Shown: positions 28,634 through 37,587 of the stretch, one piece after another
Layout: every line of letters begins with the position of its first letter
Numbering within the stretch: the first letter of the stretch is position 1
Source of the DNA: Butyrivibrio fibrisolvens 16/4
GTDB taxonomy: Bacteria; Bacillota; Clostridia; Lachnospirales; Lachnospiraceae
NCBI GenBank assembly: GCA_000209815.1
Contig: FP929036.1
Span: forward strand, 2,184,220 to 2,248,219
Direction: 5' to 3'
DNA: 64,000 nt
Position numbers and translations under genes: made by a program
The notes under the pieces: model-generated
Seen by the model: only the letters and a program-made list of their open reading frames with translations
Told to the model about the DNA's origin: nothing
Database searches by the model: none

Positions 28634-28650
28634 AATGCTATCCATATTAG

Positions 28651-29918
28651 TTATTCTGGCTCTATAGGACTAGTCTTGTAATAGAATACCATTCCATCAT
28701 ATAAATCTGCTGGAACCATATCAATTCTATACGCCATATGCATTAAGTAATAGGCCTCCACGAAGCCTTCTCCTATTGATCCCATTGTCACCTTTGAGTG
28801 AACCTTATCGTAAACAGCCTTGTCTTCAGTCTCAGATAATGCTGTAAAATCAAGACAATAGCGCTTGTCCTTAAAATACTTTGCCTGATAAGCAAGTGGA
28901 TCAGCTGACTTTAAGTAAAAATCTTTGCGACCGTTCTCAGAATCAGGTTCTTTACCCAACACTGAAATGTTATCTGTTCCCTTAAAGAAATCTGTGCCAA
29001 GGGAATAGTATTTGTCTCCATACTTTTCCTTCAGTTCACCTCCCATTGATGTCTTCTGATATCCTAACTGGGCTTTCTTTCCTATATGACCGTCGTGAGC
29101 TCCTAACATCACTTTTCCGCCACCGATTTGCTTTTCCAAATCTAAAATCCATGTTACATTTTCAGCCATACATTTATCTCTGTAATCTAACATTTCAATC
29201 TGGTCAGGTTTCTCATAATCCATATTCTGAGAAATTGTAGTAGTCATATGAAGAGCTGATTCCAAGTCGTAATCTAAATATTCTTTTGACCTCTTGTTAA
29301 GCTCTGTTCTGATATCAGCCAGCTCTTTCTTGACCTTTTCTCCTTTAGCTACCGCTTCATAATCTGTCAACTTTTCAAGCTCAGTAGTTTCTACATCAAT
29401 GTTATTCTTTTTAAGTAATCAAGAAGATATGGAACTGTCACTTCTGGGTTTTGCATATCAAATCCATAAAATCTTAACTTCTGATTCTCATTTACAGCCA
29501 TGTTATAGTCACGCATCCACTCTAAGGTATCTGCCATCTCCTCTGTGTGATATAGGGTGAACATCATGTTGTTTACAATTTCTCTGGCATCACCTTCACC
29601 ACTCTGGATATATTCATTGGCTGCAAGACAGTCGCCGTAATCTGCTTCAATAGCAAAAGCTGTGAACCCATTTTCTTTTACAAGCTTTTTGAACATTTCA
29701 AGCTTAATTTCCTGAAACTCTTTATTTCCGTGGGTAGCTTCTCCCACACCTACAATTTCTACATCAGAAGGAATTGTAAATTCCTCTACTGTTGTTCCTG
29801 CTGCAACTACATCCTTAATTTTGTGACTGGCTAATACTGTCTTATAATTAAGCCCAATCACACTGAGAATAATTACTGTTATTATTAAAATTGCTATTAC
29901 CTTTAATATTTTTTTCAT
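28651..29918 (-). CDS. erythromycin esterase family protein, membrane-anchored, frameshifted
   Basis: 422 residues when the T5 run at 29408-29412 is read as T6 (joint LLDYLKKNNIDVETTELEKLTDYEA). An N-terminal hydrophobic segment (ILKVIAILIITVIILSVIGL) anchors or exports it. Catalytic-region motifs of the Ere family: GVGEATHGNKEFQEIKLEMF with the active His and Glu, FAIEADYGDCLAANEYI, and MLGAHDGHIGK. Drug inactivation is not implied; many members have unknown substrates. It overlaps the permease end by 71 bases and may be part of the same resistance operon. Confidence 0.8.
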
Positions 29919-31911
29919 CTGTCTTAGCTCCGTAAACTATATTGTAATATTGCTTTGAAGTCATCTTATAAACCAATGTGTAAACCGCTACAAATATCAG
30001 GCACACCGCAAGTGTTGCCAAGAAAAATGTAGGAGTATCAACAATTACCAGCATGTTCATGAAAAGTCTTAAAATCTTGCTTGCCACAAGCATGTGGATA
30101 ATTGCTGTTCCAACAGGAAGGAAGAAAATGATTCTAACCTGATTTCTGATTGTCTGCTTTACTTCCTTTTCTGTAAGACCTGCGTTGCTTAAAATCTTAA
30201 ATCTCTTTTGATCCTCAAATCCCTCTGACATCTGCTTGTAATAGATAATCATTACTGTTTCAATAAGGAAAAGGATTGCAAGAAAGATTCCCACAAAGAA
30301 TGCTCCTCCAAGTATTCCATAGAAAAAGCTGCGCTCCTGCTGCTTATATTTTACTGAAATAGCATCTCCATATTCAGCATTAAGATTCTGCTTAAATGCA
30401 TTGAACTGTGCATCATCTATCTTTTTACTGTCAAATCCTACGTAAAGAGTCTTACTGCTATCTGCAAATAAACCGCTATTATCTATCAATTGGGACATGA
30501 CAGCTTCGTCTGGTACGATGATTACCTCCTTACCAAACAATGTCATTGTTGAGTCAAAAATGACTTCTATAGCATCAGTATCAATTGCTGCTTTTTCCAC
30601 ATAATCCTTACCAAAAATGGAAACTACATCACCACTTTCATCTTTTGATTTGTCACTATATCTTAATATTTCCTGTGAATTTAATGTTTCATCTGTACCT
30701 GCATAATGATTGTAATCCTCAAGAGTCATAATATATACAACGCTCATATGATTAAAATCATAGGAAGTTAAAGGCAAAAGCTTATTTTCTTCAGCTACAC
30801 AAGTAGTTACTGCGAATTCACGATAATTAATTTCTTCTGGCTGAATTCCATTTTCATCTGCTGCATTCTGGATTGCAGCTAAATATTTTTCCTCAGCTAT
30901 ATCTTCATTCTTCTCTCCGCGGATCATAACATCCTGTTTGAACATTGCATTAATGTTCTGCTCTCCAAGAGCCATAAGTGATCCTGAGCAAACCATCAAA
31001 AGGATAACTCCTGTTGAGAGAATACAGATAGATGCAAGACCTACTGCATTGTGCTTCATACGAAATAGCAAATTTGAAATGCTAATAAAATTCTTTGTCT
31101 GATAATAATATTTCTTATTCTGCTTTAAAAGCTTTAATACAAAGATACTTCCAGCAACAAATAGTGCATAAGTTGCTACCATAACAAGTGGAATACTCTT
31201 CATAAGTCTTTCCATAGCATCCAATGTACTTGATGTGGAAAGAGCTAAATAATAACCAAGTGCCAGACATACCGCCCCAATAACTAGTAAAGCTACCTTT
31301 ACCTTTGGCTCTTTCTCGCCAGTGCTTTCACTTTTAAGTAGCTCGATTGGCTTACCTACTCTGATAGTAAAAAGATTGTAGATTAAACATGCACCGTAAA
31401 CTAGCATAAAAAATACAAATGTCTCTGCAAATGCTGCTACAGGAAATTCAAGTCCTCTAACTGGCTGCTGATGTGTCAATCTGTATAAGAACGTAACCAT
31501 CAGCTTATTTAAAAACGCTCCACCAATAATTCCTAAGCCTATACTGGTGATAGCCTCTATAAATGTTTCAAGCAAAAGTACAATAGTAACGTGTTTCTTG
31601 CTAAGTCCCAGAATTCCGTACAAACCGATTTCTTTTCTTCGGGACTTCATAACAAACTGATTGCCGTAAAACATAAAGATTGATGAAAAGAAAGCTACTG
31701 CAACGCTTCCAATCATAAGGAAGAGCACAATGTAATTGGCACCGTAAAAGGCTGGCTTGCCATCATTTATAATATATCTACTGTGAATCATAGCTCTTAA
31801 GATTTCAAAGAGCATTACTGTGATTGCGCTTACCCCAATATATGGAAATACTGTCTTTTTATTATTCTGAATTCCACTAACGGCCAGCTTTGGCAAAAGA
31901 TGATTATTCAT
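29848..31911 (-). CDS. FtsX-like ABC transporter permease (BceB type)
   Basis: 687 residues, about ten TM helices with a large extracellular domain roughly at residues 310-530, the layout of Bce-type peptide-antibiotic transporters. RRKEIGLYGILGLSKK and RFKILSNAGLTEKEV are the cytoplasmic coupling loops of the FtsX family. The C-terminal tail (residues about 660-687, Asn-rich) lies in the region overlapping the esterase gene and may be a by-product of that overlap. Partner ATPase overlaps upstream by 8 bases. Confidence 0.87.
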   Translation of the reverse strand: MNNHLLPKLAVSGIQNNKKTVFPYIGVSAITVMLFEILRAMIHSRYIINDGKPAFYGANYIVLFLMIGSVAVAFFSSIFMFYGNQFVMKSRRKEIGLYGILGLSKKHVTIVLLLETFIEAITSIGLGIIGGAFLNKLMVTFLYRLTHQQPVRGLEFPVAAFAETFVFFMLVYGACLIYNLFTIRVGKPIELLKSESTGEKEPKVKVALLVIGAVCLALGYYLALSTSSTLDAMERLMKSIPLVMVATYALFVAGSIFVLKLLKQNKKYYYQTKNFISISNLLFRMKHNAVGLASICILSTGVILLMVCSGSLMALGEQNINAMFKQDVMIRGEKNEDIAEEKYLAAIQNAADENGIQPEEINYREFAVTTCVAEENKLLPLTSYDFNHMSVVYIMTLEDYNHYAGTDETLNSQEILRYSDKSKDESGDVVSIFGKDYVEKAAIDTDAIEVIFDSTMTLFGKEVIIVPDEAVMSQLIDNSGLFADSSKTLYVGFDSKKIDDAQFNAFKQNLNAEYGDAISVKYKQQERSFFYGILGGAFFVGIFLAILFLIETVMIIYYKQMSEGFEDQKRFKILSNAGLTEKEVKQTIRNQVRIIFFLPVGTAIIHMLVASKILRLFMNMLVIVDTPTFFLATLAVCLIFVAVYTLVYKMTSKQYYNIVYGAKTDEKNIKGNSNFNNNSNYSQCDWA

Positions 31912-32671
31912 TGTCCTCGCCTCCCCTCATAACAACAGTTACTGTATCGCAAATCTTATCAAGCATTTCATTTCTCTTAAGATTGCCTCTGTAAATCTGA
32001 TGGAAAACCTCACCATCTCTGATAAACATTACTCTGTCAGCATAGCTTGCTGCCACATTACTGTGAGTAACCATAAGGATTGTCTGACCACTTTTGTGAA
32101 TATCTCTTAGCTGATGCATAAGATTTGTTGCCGCCTTTGAATCAAGGGCTCCTGTTGGCTCATCTGCAAGCAAGATATGTGGGTTTGTAATAAGTGCTCT
32201 TGCAACTGCTGTTCTCTGCTTCTGTCCACCAGATACCTCGTATGGATACTTCTTAAGAAGGGACTCAATGCCTAGCTCCTTTGCAAGTGGAAGCACCTTT
32301 TCATCCATTGTCTTGTAATCCTCTCCTGCAAGAACTAAAGGAAGCTTAATATTATCTTCGATAGTAAAATTATCAAGTAAGTTGAAATCCTGGAAAATAA
32401 ATCCCAGATTGTTTCGGCGGAAAATAGCTCGCTCACCATCTTTAAGATCAGAATAATCTTTTCCATTAATCAATACCTTTCCTGCTGTTGGTGTATCAAG
32501 ACTTGCGAGAATATTTAAAAGCGTTGTCTTTCCGCTTCCTGATTCACCCATAATAGCTACGAACTCACCTGGCTCAACACTAAAATGAACATCCTTGAGA
32601 GCTGTTACTCCTTCACCACCAAGTCTTGTTTTATATACTTTCTTTACATGATTCGCTTCTAATACTGACAT
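31904..32671 (-). CDS. ABC transporter ATP-binding protein (BceA type)
   Basis: 255 residues of the MacB/LolD-like group. Walker A GESGSGKTT, Q-loop FQDFNLLDNFT, signature VSGGQKQR, Walker B ILLADEPTGALD, H-loop VTHS. Drives the FtsX permease. Linked to the histidine kinase/response regulator pair upstream, as in antimicrobial-peptide detoxification modules. Confidence 0.92.
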   Translation of the reverse strand: MSVLEANHVKKVYKTRLGGEGVTALKDVHFSVEPGEFVAIMGESGSGKTTLLNILASLDTPTAGKVLINGKDYSDLKDGERAIFRRNNLGFIFQDFNLLDNFTIEDNIKLPLVLAGEDYKTMDEKVLPLAKELGIESLLKKYPYEVSGGQKQRTAVARALITNPHILLADEPTGALDSKAATNLMHQLRDIHKSGQTILMVTHSNVAASYADRVMFIRDGEVFHQIYRGNLKRNEMLDKICDTVTVVMRGGEDNE

Positions 32672-32714
32672 TATTTTTCCCTCCGTAAATACGTTATTTG
32701 TCTCATCTGATGGT

Positions 32715-32767
32715 ATAAGAATAACAAAAAGGAAATGCGTTACCTTTTTATTGGCTTACATTTCCTC
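32715..32767 (-). terminator. terminator-like repeat, copy 1
   Basis: On the minus strand AGGAAATG pairs with CATTTCCT, followed by four or more T. A 53-base copy with 48 identical positions occurs at 42671-42723. It ends the response regulator/kinase unit. Confidence 0.75.
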
Positions 32768-32776
32768 ACTCTAATC

Positions 32777-33697
32777 TTACATTTTTGTAAGGTCCGAATT
32801 TTTAAGTCCATCCTGGTAAATTGTAATAATTACATCCGTACCTTTATTTTCTTGTGACTGTATGCTAATTTTATGCCCCAGCTTTTCACATACTCCCTTG
32901 CATAGATACAAACCAAGCCCACTAGCTTTTTTATCAATTCTACCATTGTAGCCTGTATAGCCCTTTTCAAATACACGAGGTAAATCTTCTGCTCTTATGC
33001 CCATACCTGTGTCACGTATAACTATCTCTCTAGCATTATCTATATCCCTTGCGAATATCTTTACGCCACCCTTTTTGGTGTACTTAAGTGCATTGGATAA
33101 AATCTGCTCTATTACAAAGCAGAACCATTTCTCATCTGTAAGGATGGTACCATCCAGATTTTCCAGCTCTACAGATAAATGCTGATGTATGAAAATTGTG
33201 GAATACTTTTTCACCACCTGCTTTACCATGCTTTCCAGTTGGCAACTCTCTAAAAGCATATCCCCAGACATATCTTCAAATCTAAGATAATTAAGGGCCA
33301 TCTCCACATAAGATTCTATTTTGAGCAGTTCCTGACGACAGTCCCCTGGGTCTATCTCTTCACTCTGTAACAATAGTCTCATTGCAGCTATTGGCGTCTT
33401 AATCTGATGGGTCCAAAGGGCAAAGAAATCTTCCTTTTCACGAAGCTTCTCCCACTGCTCATCTTTTCCTGTATCCTCTGGCTGGTATACTTCCTGAATG
33501 ACTGTTACCTTGCTCCTATGATTAACAACACAGGTGATTAAACCAATGAAAAAAACAAATCCTATCTCATAGAAAAGAAATTCACTATCTATCTCATAAA
33601 CCGAACCAATTATCCACAATATTAACAGTAATATCGTATTTGCGATAATAATAACCTTGTTATTTTTCCAAAAACTATTCCCCAACAATATATCCAA
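32777..33697 (-). CDS. intramembrane-sensing histidine kinase (BceS type)
   Basis: 306 residues. Two TM helices (about 15-31 and 40-57) with almost no extracellular loop, as in BceS kinases that sense through the transporter. H box WTHQIKTPIAAM with His97; N box EQILSNALKYTKKGG; G boxes DTGMGIRAEDLPRVFEKGYTG and ASGLGLYLCKGVC. Overlaps the response regulator by 23 bases. Confidence 0.9.
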   Translation of the reverse strand: MDILLGNSFWKNNKVIIIANTILLLILWIIGSVYEIDSEFLFYEIGFVFFIGLITCVVNHRSKVTVIQEVYQPEDTGKDEQWEKLREKEDFFALWTHQIKTPIAAMRLLLQSEEIDPGDCRQELLKIESYVEMALNYLRFEDMSGDMLLESCQLESMVKQVVKKYSTIFIHQHLSVELENLDGTILTDEKWFCFVIEQILSNALKYTKKGGVKIFARDIDNAREIVIRDTGMGIRAEDLPRVFEKGYTGYNGRIDKKASGLGLYLCKGVCEKLGHKISIQSQENKGTDVIITIYQDGLKNSDLTKM

Positions 33698-34349
33698 GCC
33701 CTCTCTTTGTTGTAATAAAATCAGGTACTCCAGCTGCCTCTATCTTCTTTCGAATTCTGGTGACATTGACCGTAAGTGTGTTGTCATCTACAAATTCATC
33801 TGCACCCCAAAGGCGCTCCATGATACTCTCACGCGATACTACCTTTCCAGGGCGCTCCATAAGAGCCTTTAGAATCAGATATTCATTCTTGGTCAAATCC
33901 AGCTTATCACCATCTATTGTAGCTGTGGTGTCATCCAGATTAAGTGAAATATTACCGACCTGAAGCTTGTGGACGCTAATACTTTCCCCATAGCTTCTTC
34001 TAAGGATAGCCTGAAGCTTTGCCGTAAGTACCTGCAAATCAAAAGGCTTTGAAATAAAATCATCAGCCCCCATATTCATAGCCATAACGATATTCATGTT
34101 GTCATCAGCTGATGATAAAAATACCACAGGCACCTGAGAAATCTTTCTAATTTCCCCACACCAGTAAAACCCGTTATAACAAGGAAGATGAAGGTCCATC
34201 AGCACAATATCAGGTTCACATTCATTGAATGTCTCTATAACCCTTTGGAAATCCTCCACTACTGTACATTTCATCTGCCATAGGGATAAGTGCTTTGCCA
34301 CCTCCCCTGCTATTATTTCATCATCCTCTACAATCAATACATTTTTCAT
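33675..34349 (-). CDS. OmpR-family response regulator (BceR type)
   Basis: 224 residues from ATG 34349. Receiver domain with phospho-acceptor Asp52 (IVLMDLHLP), Lys in FISKPFD, and C-terminal winged helix with LTKNEYLILKALMERPGKVVSRESIMERLWG. It should activate the ABC genes downstream in response to antimicrobial peptides. Confidence 0.92.
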   Translation of the reverse strand: MKNVLIVEDDEIIAGEVAKHLSLWQMKCTVVEDFQRVIETFNECEPDIVLMDLHLPCYNGFYWCGEIRKISQVPVVFLSSADDNMNIVMAMNMGADDFISKPFDLQVLTAKLQAILRRSYGESISVHKLQVGNISLNLDDTTATIDGDKLDLTKNEYLILKALMERPGKVVSRESIMERLWGADEFVDDNTLTVNVTRIRKKIEAAGVPDFITTKRGLGYIVGE

Positions 34350-34367
34350 ATTTACACCCAACTCATT

Positions 34368-35060
34368 TTAATCTTGTTTCGTCTTTACAATTTTTACAGA
34401 CTTTACAGCCTTAGCTATCTGGAAGAAAACTATCAGCAGCCAAACAAATAAAATAGCAAATTTTGTTATTCCCATGGAATCCTTTGGTTTAGCAATCAGA
34501 CCCACAAAGGCACAGAATAATGGAAGGAAAATCAGATACATGACCCACGCAGTCTTTCCCGCCTTGTTTAATACAGGATTTGTATAAATCATATATCCCC
34601 ATGGCAAAGTAGCCACAACATGATCATAGTTAAATGCAGTAGCAAGATTGTCGAGGAACTCTTCTGCAGGTGAGAACTGTACACCCTGCTTCTCCTCATC
34701 AGCTACATAATCGAAGAGACTAACCATCTCCTCCATGGATTTATTTCCATCACTTATTGCTTTCTGGCAAAGGCTTTTAGACGCATAGATTTTTGCTTCT
34801 TCCTCATCAAGTGCTTCTAATTGTTTTGTCAAAGCCTGTTCAACAGAAATGTCTCCATTTTGAATATCAGTAATTGTCTCAATGGACATACCCATCTTTC
34901 TTAAAACAATTATCTGCTTTATCTCATCTAAATCCTCTTCTGTGTAATCTCTATATTTACTTTCTTTATCCCTAACTGGATCAATAAGCCCCTTCTTTTC
35001 GTAAAAACGAATATTGCTTATTGATATCCCAAGTCTTTCAGACGCTTCTCCTATTTTCAT
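34368..35060 (-). CDS. membrane-anchored MerR-family regulator
   Basis: 230 residues. N-terminal MerR winged helix (IGEASERLGISISNIRFYEKKGLIDPVRD ... YTEEDLDEIKQIIVLRKMGMSIETI), a coiled-coil segment, and two C-terminal TM helices at about 171-190 and 200-217. A DNA-binding protein held at the membrane. Its start overlaps the MutS-like gene by 23 bases, so the two proteins are made together. Target unknown; it also adjoins the Bce-like regulator genes. Confidence 0.78.
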   Translation of the reverse strand: MKIGEASERLGISISNIRFYEKKGLIDPVRDKESKYRDYTEEDLDEIKQIIVLRKMGMSIETITDIQNGDISVEQALTKQLEALDEEEAKIYASKSLCQKAISDGNKSMEEMVSLFDYVADEEKQGVQFSPAEEFLDNLATAFNYDHVVATLPWGYMIYTNPVLNKAGKTAWVMYLIFLPLFCAFVGLIAKPKDSMGITKFAILFVWLLIVFFQIAKAVKSVKIVKTKQD

Positions 35061-36558
35061 TTACGTAACTCCTTGCTGTCTGTACTATTTCCGTAGGATA
35101 CTTTAAATATTCTAACAGTGCTATGGCATTTTTGCTACTAGAAATACCCAAATGTATCTTATAGTCGAAAAATATCTCATCAGACTCTATTTTGCTATCA
35201 AAATGATAATTGTCATATCCCTCTATTTCTGTCAGCTCCACATCATGAGTTGCAAGAAGGAGGTATACCTTCTTATCTGACAAAAATTCCAAAATAGCTT
35301 TTGATGCTGCGATTCTTTCCTTGGTGTTTGTACCCTTTAAAATTTCATCTATGACTATAAGAAGTGGTTCCTCACAATCCCTGACTTCATCTATGATTCT
35401 CTTTATGTAATTTGCCTCGCGGTAATAATAACTCTCCCCAGACTGTACATCATCCCTGAGAGCCATGCAGGTCATAATCTTCATTTTTGGCATAGCGAAC
35501 TCTGTTGCGATACAGGTTCCAATAGTCTGCCCCAGTATTGCATTGATTGCCACGGCTTTCATAAAGGTAGATTTTCCTGCTGCATTTGGGCCTGTAATTA
35601 TTACCTTGTTTTCCAACGAAAAATCATTTCCAACAGGTGAGTCCAAAAGTGGATGTGCCATGTTTTTCATTTCAGGGTAATCAGATGCTGATGGCTTGCA
35701 CCAATACTTACGTCCTTCTCTGTACTCTGCAACAGATAAAGCAATATCAAACCTTCCAATCATCCCCATCAATGTGGATATCTCTTCCTTCTTCATAGCC
35801 AGTTTCTTAATAACTATGTTGTAAATAGCTATGTCATAAAGCAATACACCATATAGGTAATCCATCAGAAGAGAACTTACATCTCCCGCTATGCTTGCGC
35901 GACGTCTTGAAATAACACCTACTAAAATTCTGTTTATACCACCAAGTGCTTTTATAGTTTCACGTTCTTTATCAGTAACGTATTTACGAATTTCCTGATT
36001 CTTATTTAACTGATTTGCCACAGTGTAAATGTCTTTAAAGGATGTAAGAGTATTTAAATAGATTTCGTATTTCTGCTTCACCATAAAATAAAAGGCAAAA
36101 TTCACTGCTACATTTACACCTAAGGCAGCAAGAAAATAACTGCCTCCTGTAATAAGTGCTAATAATCCCAATATTAAAAGTGATGCCTGAAGAAGGTAAA
36201 TTATGAATCCGTGGTCTATCAACATCAGCTCACTGTCCTGCAATATTTCATAAAGATAATAGCTCTCGCGACATTTTCCTATTCTATGGATTTTATCAGT
36301 AAGACTCTTTTTGAATTTTTTGTTCTGAGAGATTTCCACTGCCACATCATCTGCAAATTCATTCTGTCCACAATGTAGACTGTGATATAAAAGCTGTTCA
36401 CCAATAAAACTTTTTGTATGATTCACTTCAAGGAACACTTCATCCATTTCAAGATCGTTCCAGGTAATCTCATCCACCATGCCAGAATTCATTCTGTCAT
36501 GCATTCTTCTAACATCTTTTAATCTGCTTTCTGCTTCGTAATATTTTCTTTCTGACAT
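35038..36558 (-). CDS. membrane-anchored MutS-like ATPase
   Basis: 506 residues. C-terminal MutS domain V with Walker A GPNAAGKST (323-331), Walker B IVIDEILKGTN (401-411), and LLATHDVEL. The middle holds two TM helices (about 118-137 and 141-160); the mismatch-recognition and connector domains of true MutS are absent. Such proteins are known as MutS-related ATPases in Firmicutes; function not established. The ribosome site is buried in a hairpin at 36562-36588. Confidence 0.82.
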   Translation of the reverse strand: MSERKYYEAESRLKDVRRMHDRMNSGMVDEITWNDLEMDEVFLEVNHTKSFIGEQLLYHSLHCGQNEFADDVAVEISQNKKFKKSLTDKIHRIGKCRESYYLYEILQDSELMLIDHGFIIYLLQASLLILGLLALITGGSYFLAALGVNVAVNFAFYFMVKQKYEIYLNTLTSFKDIYTVANQLNKNQEIRKYVTDKERETIKALGGINRILVGVISRRRASIAGDVSSLLMDYLYGVLLYDIAIYNIVIKKLAMKKEEISTLMGMIGRFDIALSVAEYREGRKYWCKPSASDYPEMKNMAHPLLDSPVGNDFSLENKVIITGPNAAGKSTFMKAVAINAILGQTIGTCIATEFAMPKMKIMTCMALRDDVQSGESYYYREANYIKRIIDEVRDCEEPLLIVIDEILKGTNTKERIAASKAILEFLSDKKVYLLLATHDVELTEIEGYDNYHFDSKIESDEIFFDYKIHLGISSSKNAIALLEYLKYPTEIVQTARSYVNENRRSV

Positions 36559-36588
36559 AAAAAAATCCTCCTATTTGAGGAGGATTTT
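36559..36588 (-). promoter_or_regulatory. hairpin that buries the ribosome site of the MutS-like gene
   Basis: Arms AAAATCCTCCT (36562-36572) and AGGAGGATTTT (36578-36588) are perfectly paired around a 5-base loop. On the minus strand the 3' arm contains AGGAGG, then seven T, then ATG at 36558. The same sequence is both an RBS-sequestering stem and a terminator-like hairpin. Confidence 0.8.
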
Positions 36589-36610
36589 AAAGTATGAACC
36601 TGGTTTAGAG

Positions 36611-36858
36611 TCAAGTATTTTCTTCATTTTCTGTGTTAATTCCGTAAGCTTTTCTCATCCAAGGTGCTACAACGTACAGTATGATCAATATCACAAAAAA
36701 TTGCAGACCTGATATCACTGTGTCATAAAGTGAAAACTCATGCTTCAAGATAAAATCCATTACTACAGTAAATAGACTTATACCAACTGAAACTGTAGCT
36801 GCTTTGATTATTATCTGTTTAAAGATTTTTTATTTAGTTTAAATTTCTCAAGCTTCAT
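36611..36858 (-). CDS. small two-TM protein, frameshifted
   Basis: 82 residues when the T6 run at 36826-36831 is read as T7. Two helices (IIIKAATVSVGISLFTVVMDF and VISGLQFFVILIILYVV), basic N-terminus, acidic tail GINTENEENT. GGTGGAG precedes ATG 36858. It lies between the XRE gene group and the MutS-like ATPase, and could belong to that membrane complex. Unrecognised. Confidence 0.55.
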
Positions 36859-36860
36859 AA

Positions 36861-36986
36861 TTATTCTCCACCATACCGATCGATTTTATACCAATTATTA
36901 TCTTTGAAATATTTAATCTGAGTTCCATCACTTGTACCAGATTCCATAACAAGATATTCTGGACCAATTTCTATCTTAGGAAGCAT
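36861..36986 (-). CDS. 41-residue ORF, possible remnant of a CtkA/HipA-type kinase
   Basis: ATG at 36986 overlaps the end of the XRE gene by 11 bases and follows GAGG at about 7 bases. The product contains ESGTSDGTQIKYFKDNNWYK, which I recall as resembling the beginning of kinase-like toxin partners, but it stops after 41 residues. It could be a truncated toxin or a natural small protein. Confidence 0.4.
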   Translation of the reverse strand: MLPKIEIGPEYLVMESGTSDGTQIKYFKDNNWYKIDRYGGE

Positions 36987-37548
36987 TCTTTTTCCTCAAC
37001 AAATCCGCATAGCAGATTGTCTCTCCTTCGAATTTAAACCAAGTTTTGTCTTGAACCATTTTTCCATGAGTTATCATGCAGATTTTATAGGGGTTAAACT
37101 CATCAAGACCAATCATTTTTAAAACCTCTTTAATATCTGGCCTGTGCTCATCCCAACAACGACGTCTTAATATCTCTCCAAATTCAAACCTGCTAATCTC
37201 ATCCTTATAAAAAATCTGTTTTATTGGATTTACATCAAAGCGCTGAATCTTTACAGTAGTTTCACCAACGCGAATCGATGCAATAACCTCATCTTCCCAC
37301 ATAAGCAAGAAATCCTTTATAGGCTGCCCATTATCTTTTTGAGTAAACTGAATAAAAAGCTCGTCCATGCTTATTCCCAAAACTCTGGCAATCCTATATA
37401 AGCTTTCAGTCTTGGCATCTGTAATACTCTTTTTACCAGTAAACAAATTATAGATAGTAGAATACGCAACCCCAGAGCGCTCACTCAATGTATGTAAATT
37501 TAAATGGCAATTATTAAGTTTATCATTTAATAATATATCTTTATTCAT
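36976..37548 (-). CDS. XRE-family regulator with C-terminal domain
   Basis: 190 residues. N-terminal helix-turn-helix LHTLSERSGVAYSTIYNLFTGKKSITDAKTESLYRIARVLGISMDELF (about 18-63), then a beta-rich region (DEVIASIRVGETTVKIQRFDV). A perfect 22-base palindrome lies in its promoter, so it is likely self-repressed. Looks like a HipB-type antitoxin or phage-like repressor; the downstream toxin seems truncated. Confidence 0.75.
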   Translation of the reverse strand: MNKDILLNDKLNNCHLNLHTLSERSGVAYSTIYNLFTGKKSITDAKTESLYRIARVLGISMDELFIQFTQKDNGQPIKDFLLMWEDEVIASIRVGETTVKIQRFDVNPIKQIFYKDEISRFEFGEILRRRCWDEHRPDIKEVLKMIGLDEFNPYKICMITHGKMVQDKTWFKFEGETICYADLLRKKNAS

Positions 37549-37554
37549 ATGATT

Positions 37555-37583
37555 ATTTTATCGCAGCTGCGATAAAATTTCAA
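37555..37583 (-). promoter_or_regulatory. XRE promoter with 22-bp palindromic operator
   Basis: Minus strand -35 TTGAAA (37578-37583), 17-base spacer, -10 TAAAAT (37555-37560). TTTTATCGCAG/CTGCGATAAAA (37556-37577) is a perfect palindrome filling the spacer and overlapping the -10. The ATG lies only 6 bases past the -10, implying a leaderless or nearly leaderless mRNA. Confidence 0.75.
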
Positions 37584-37587
37584 TGAC

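Noticed and set aside
29848..29920. A sixteenth run-length error at the permease C-terminus (A7 run)
   Set aside because: The esterase start MKKILKVIAILIITV needs exactly seven A; the permease tail is poor evidence either way.
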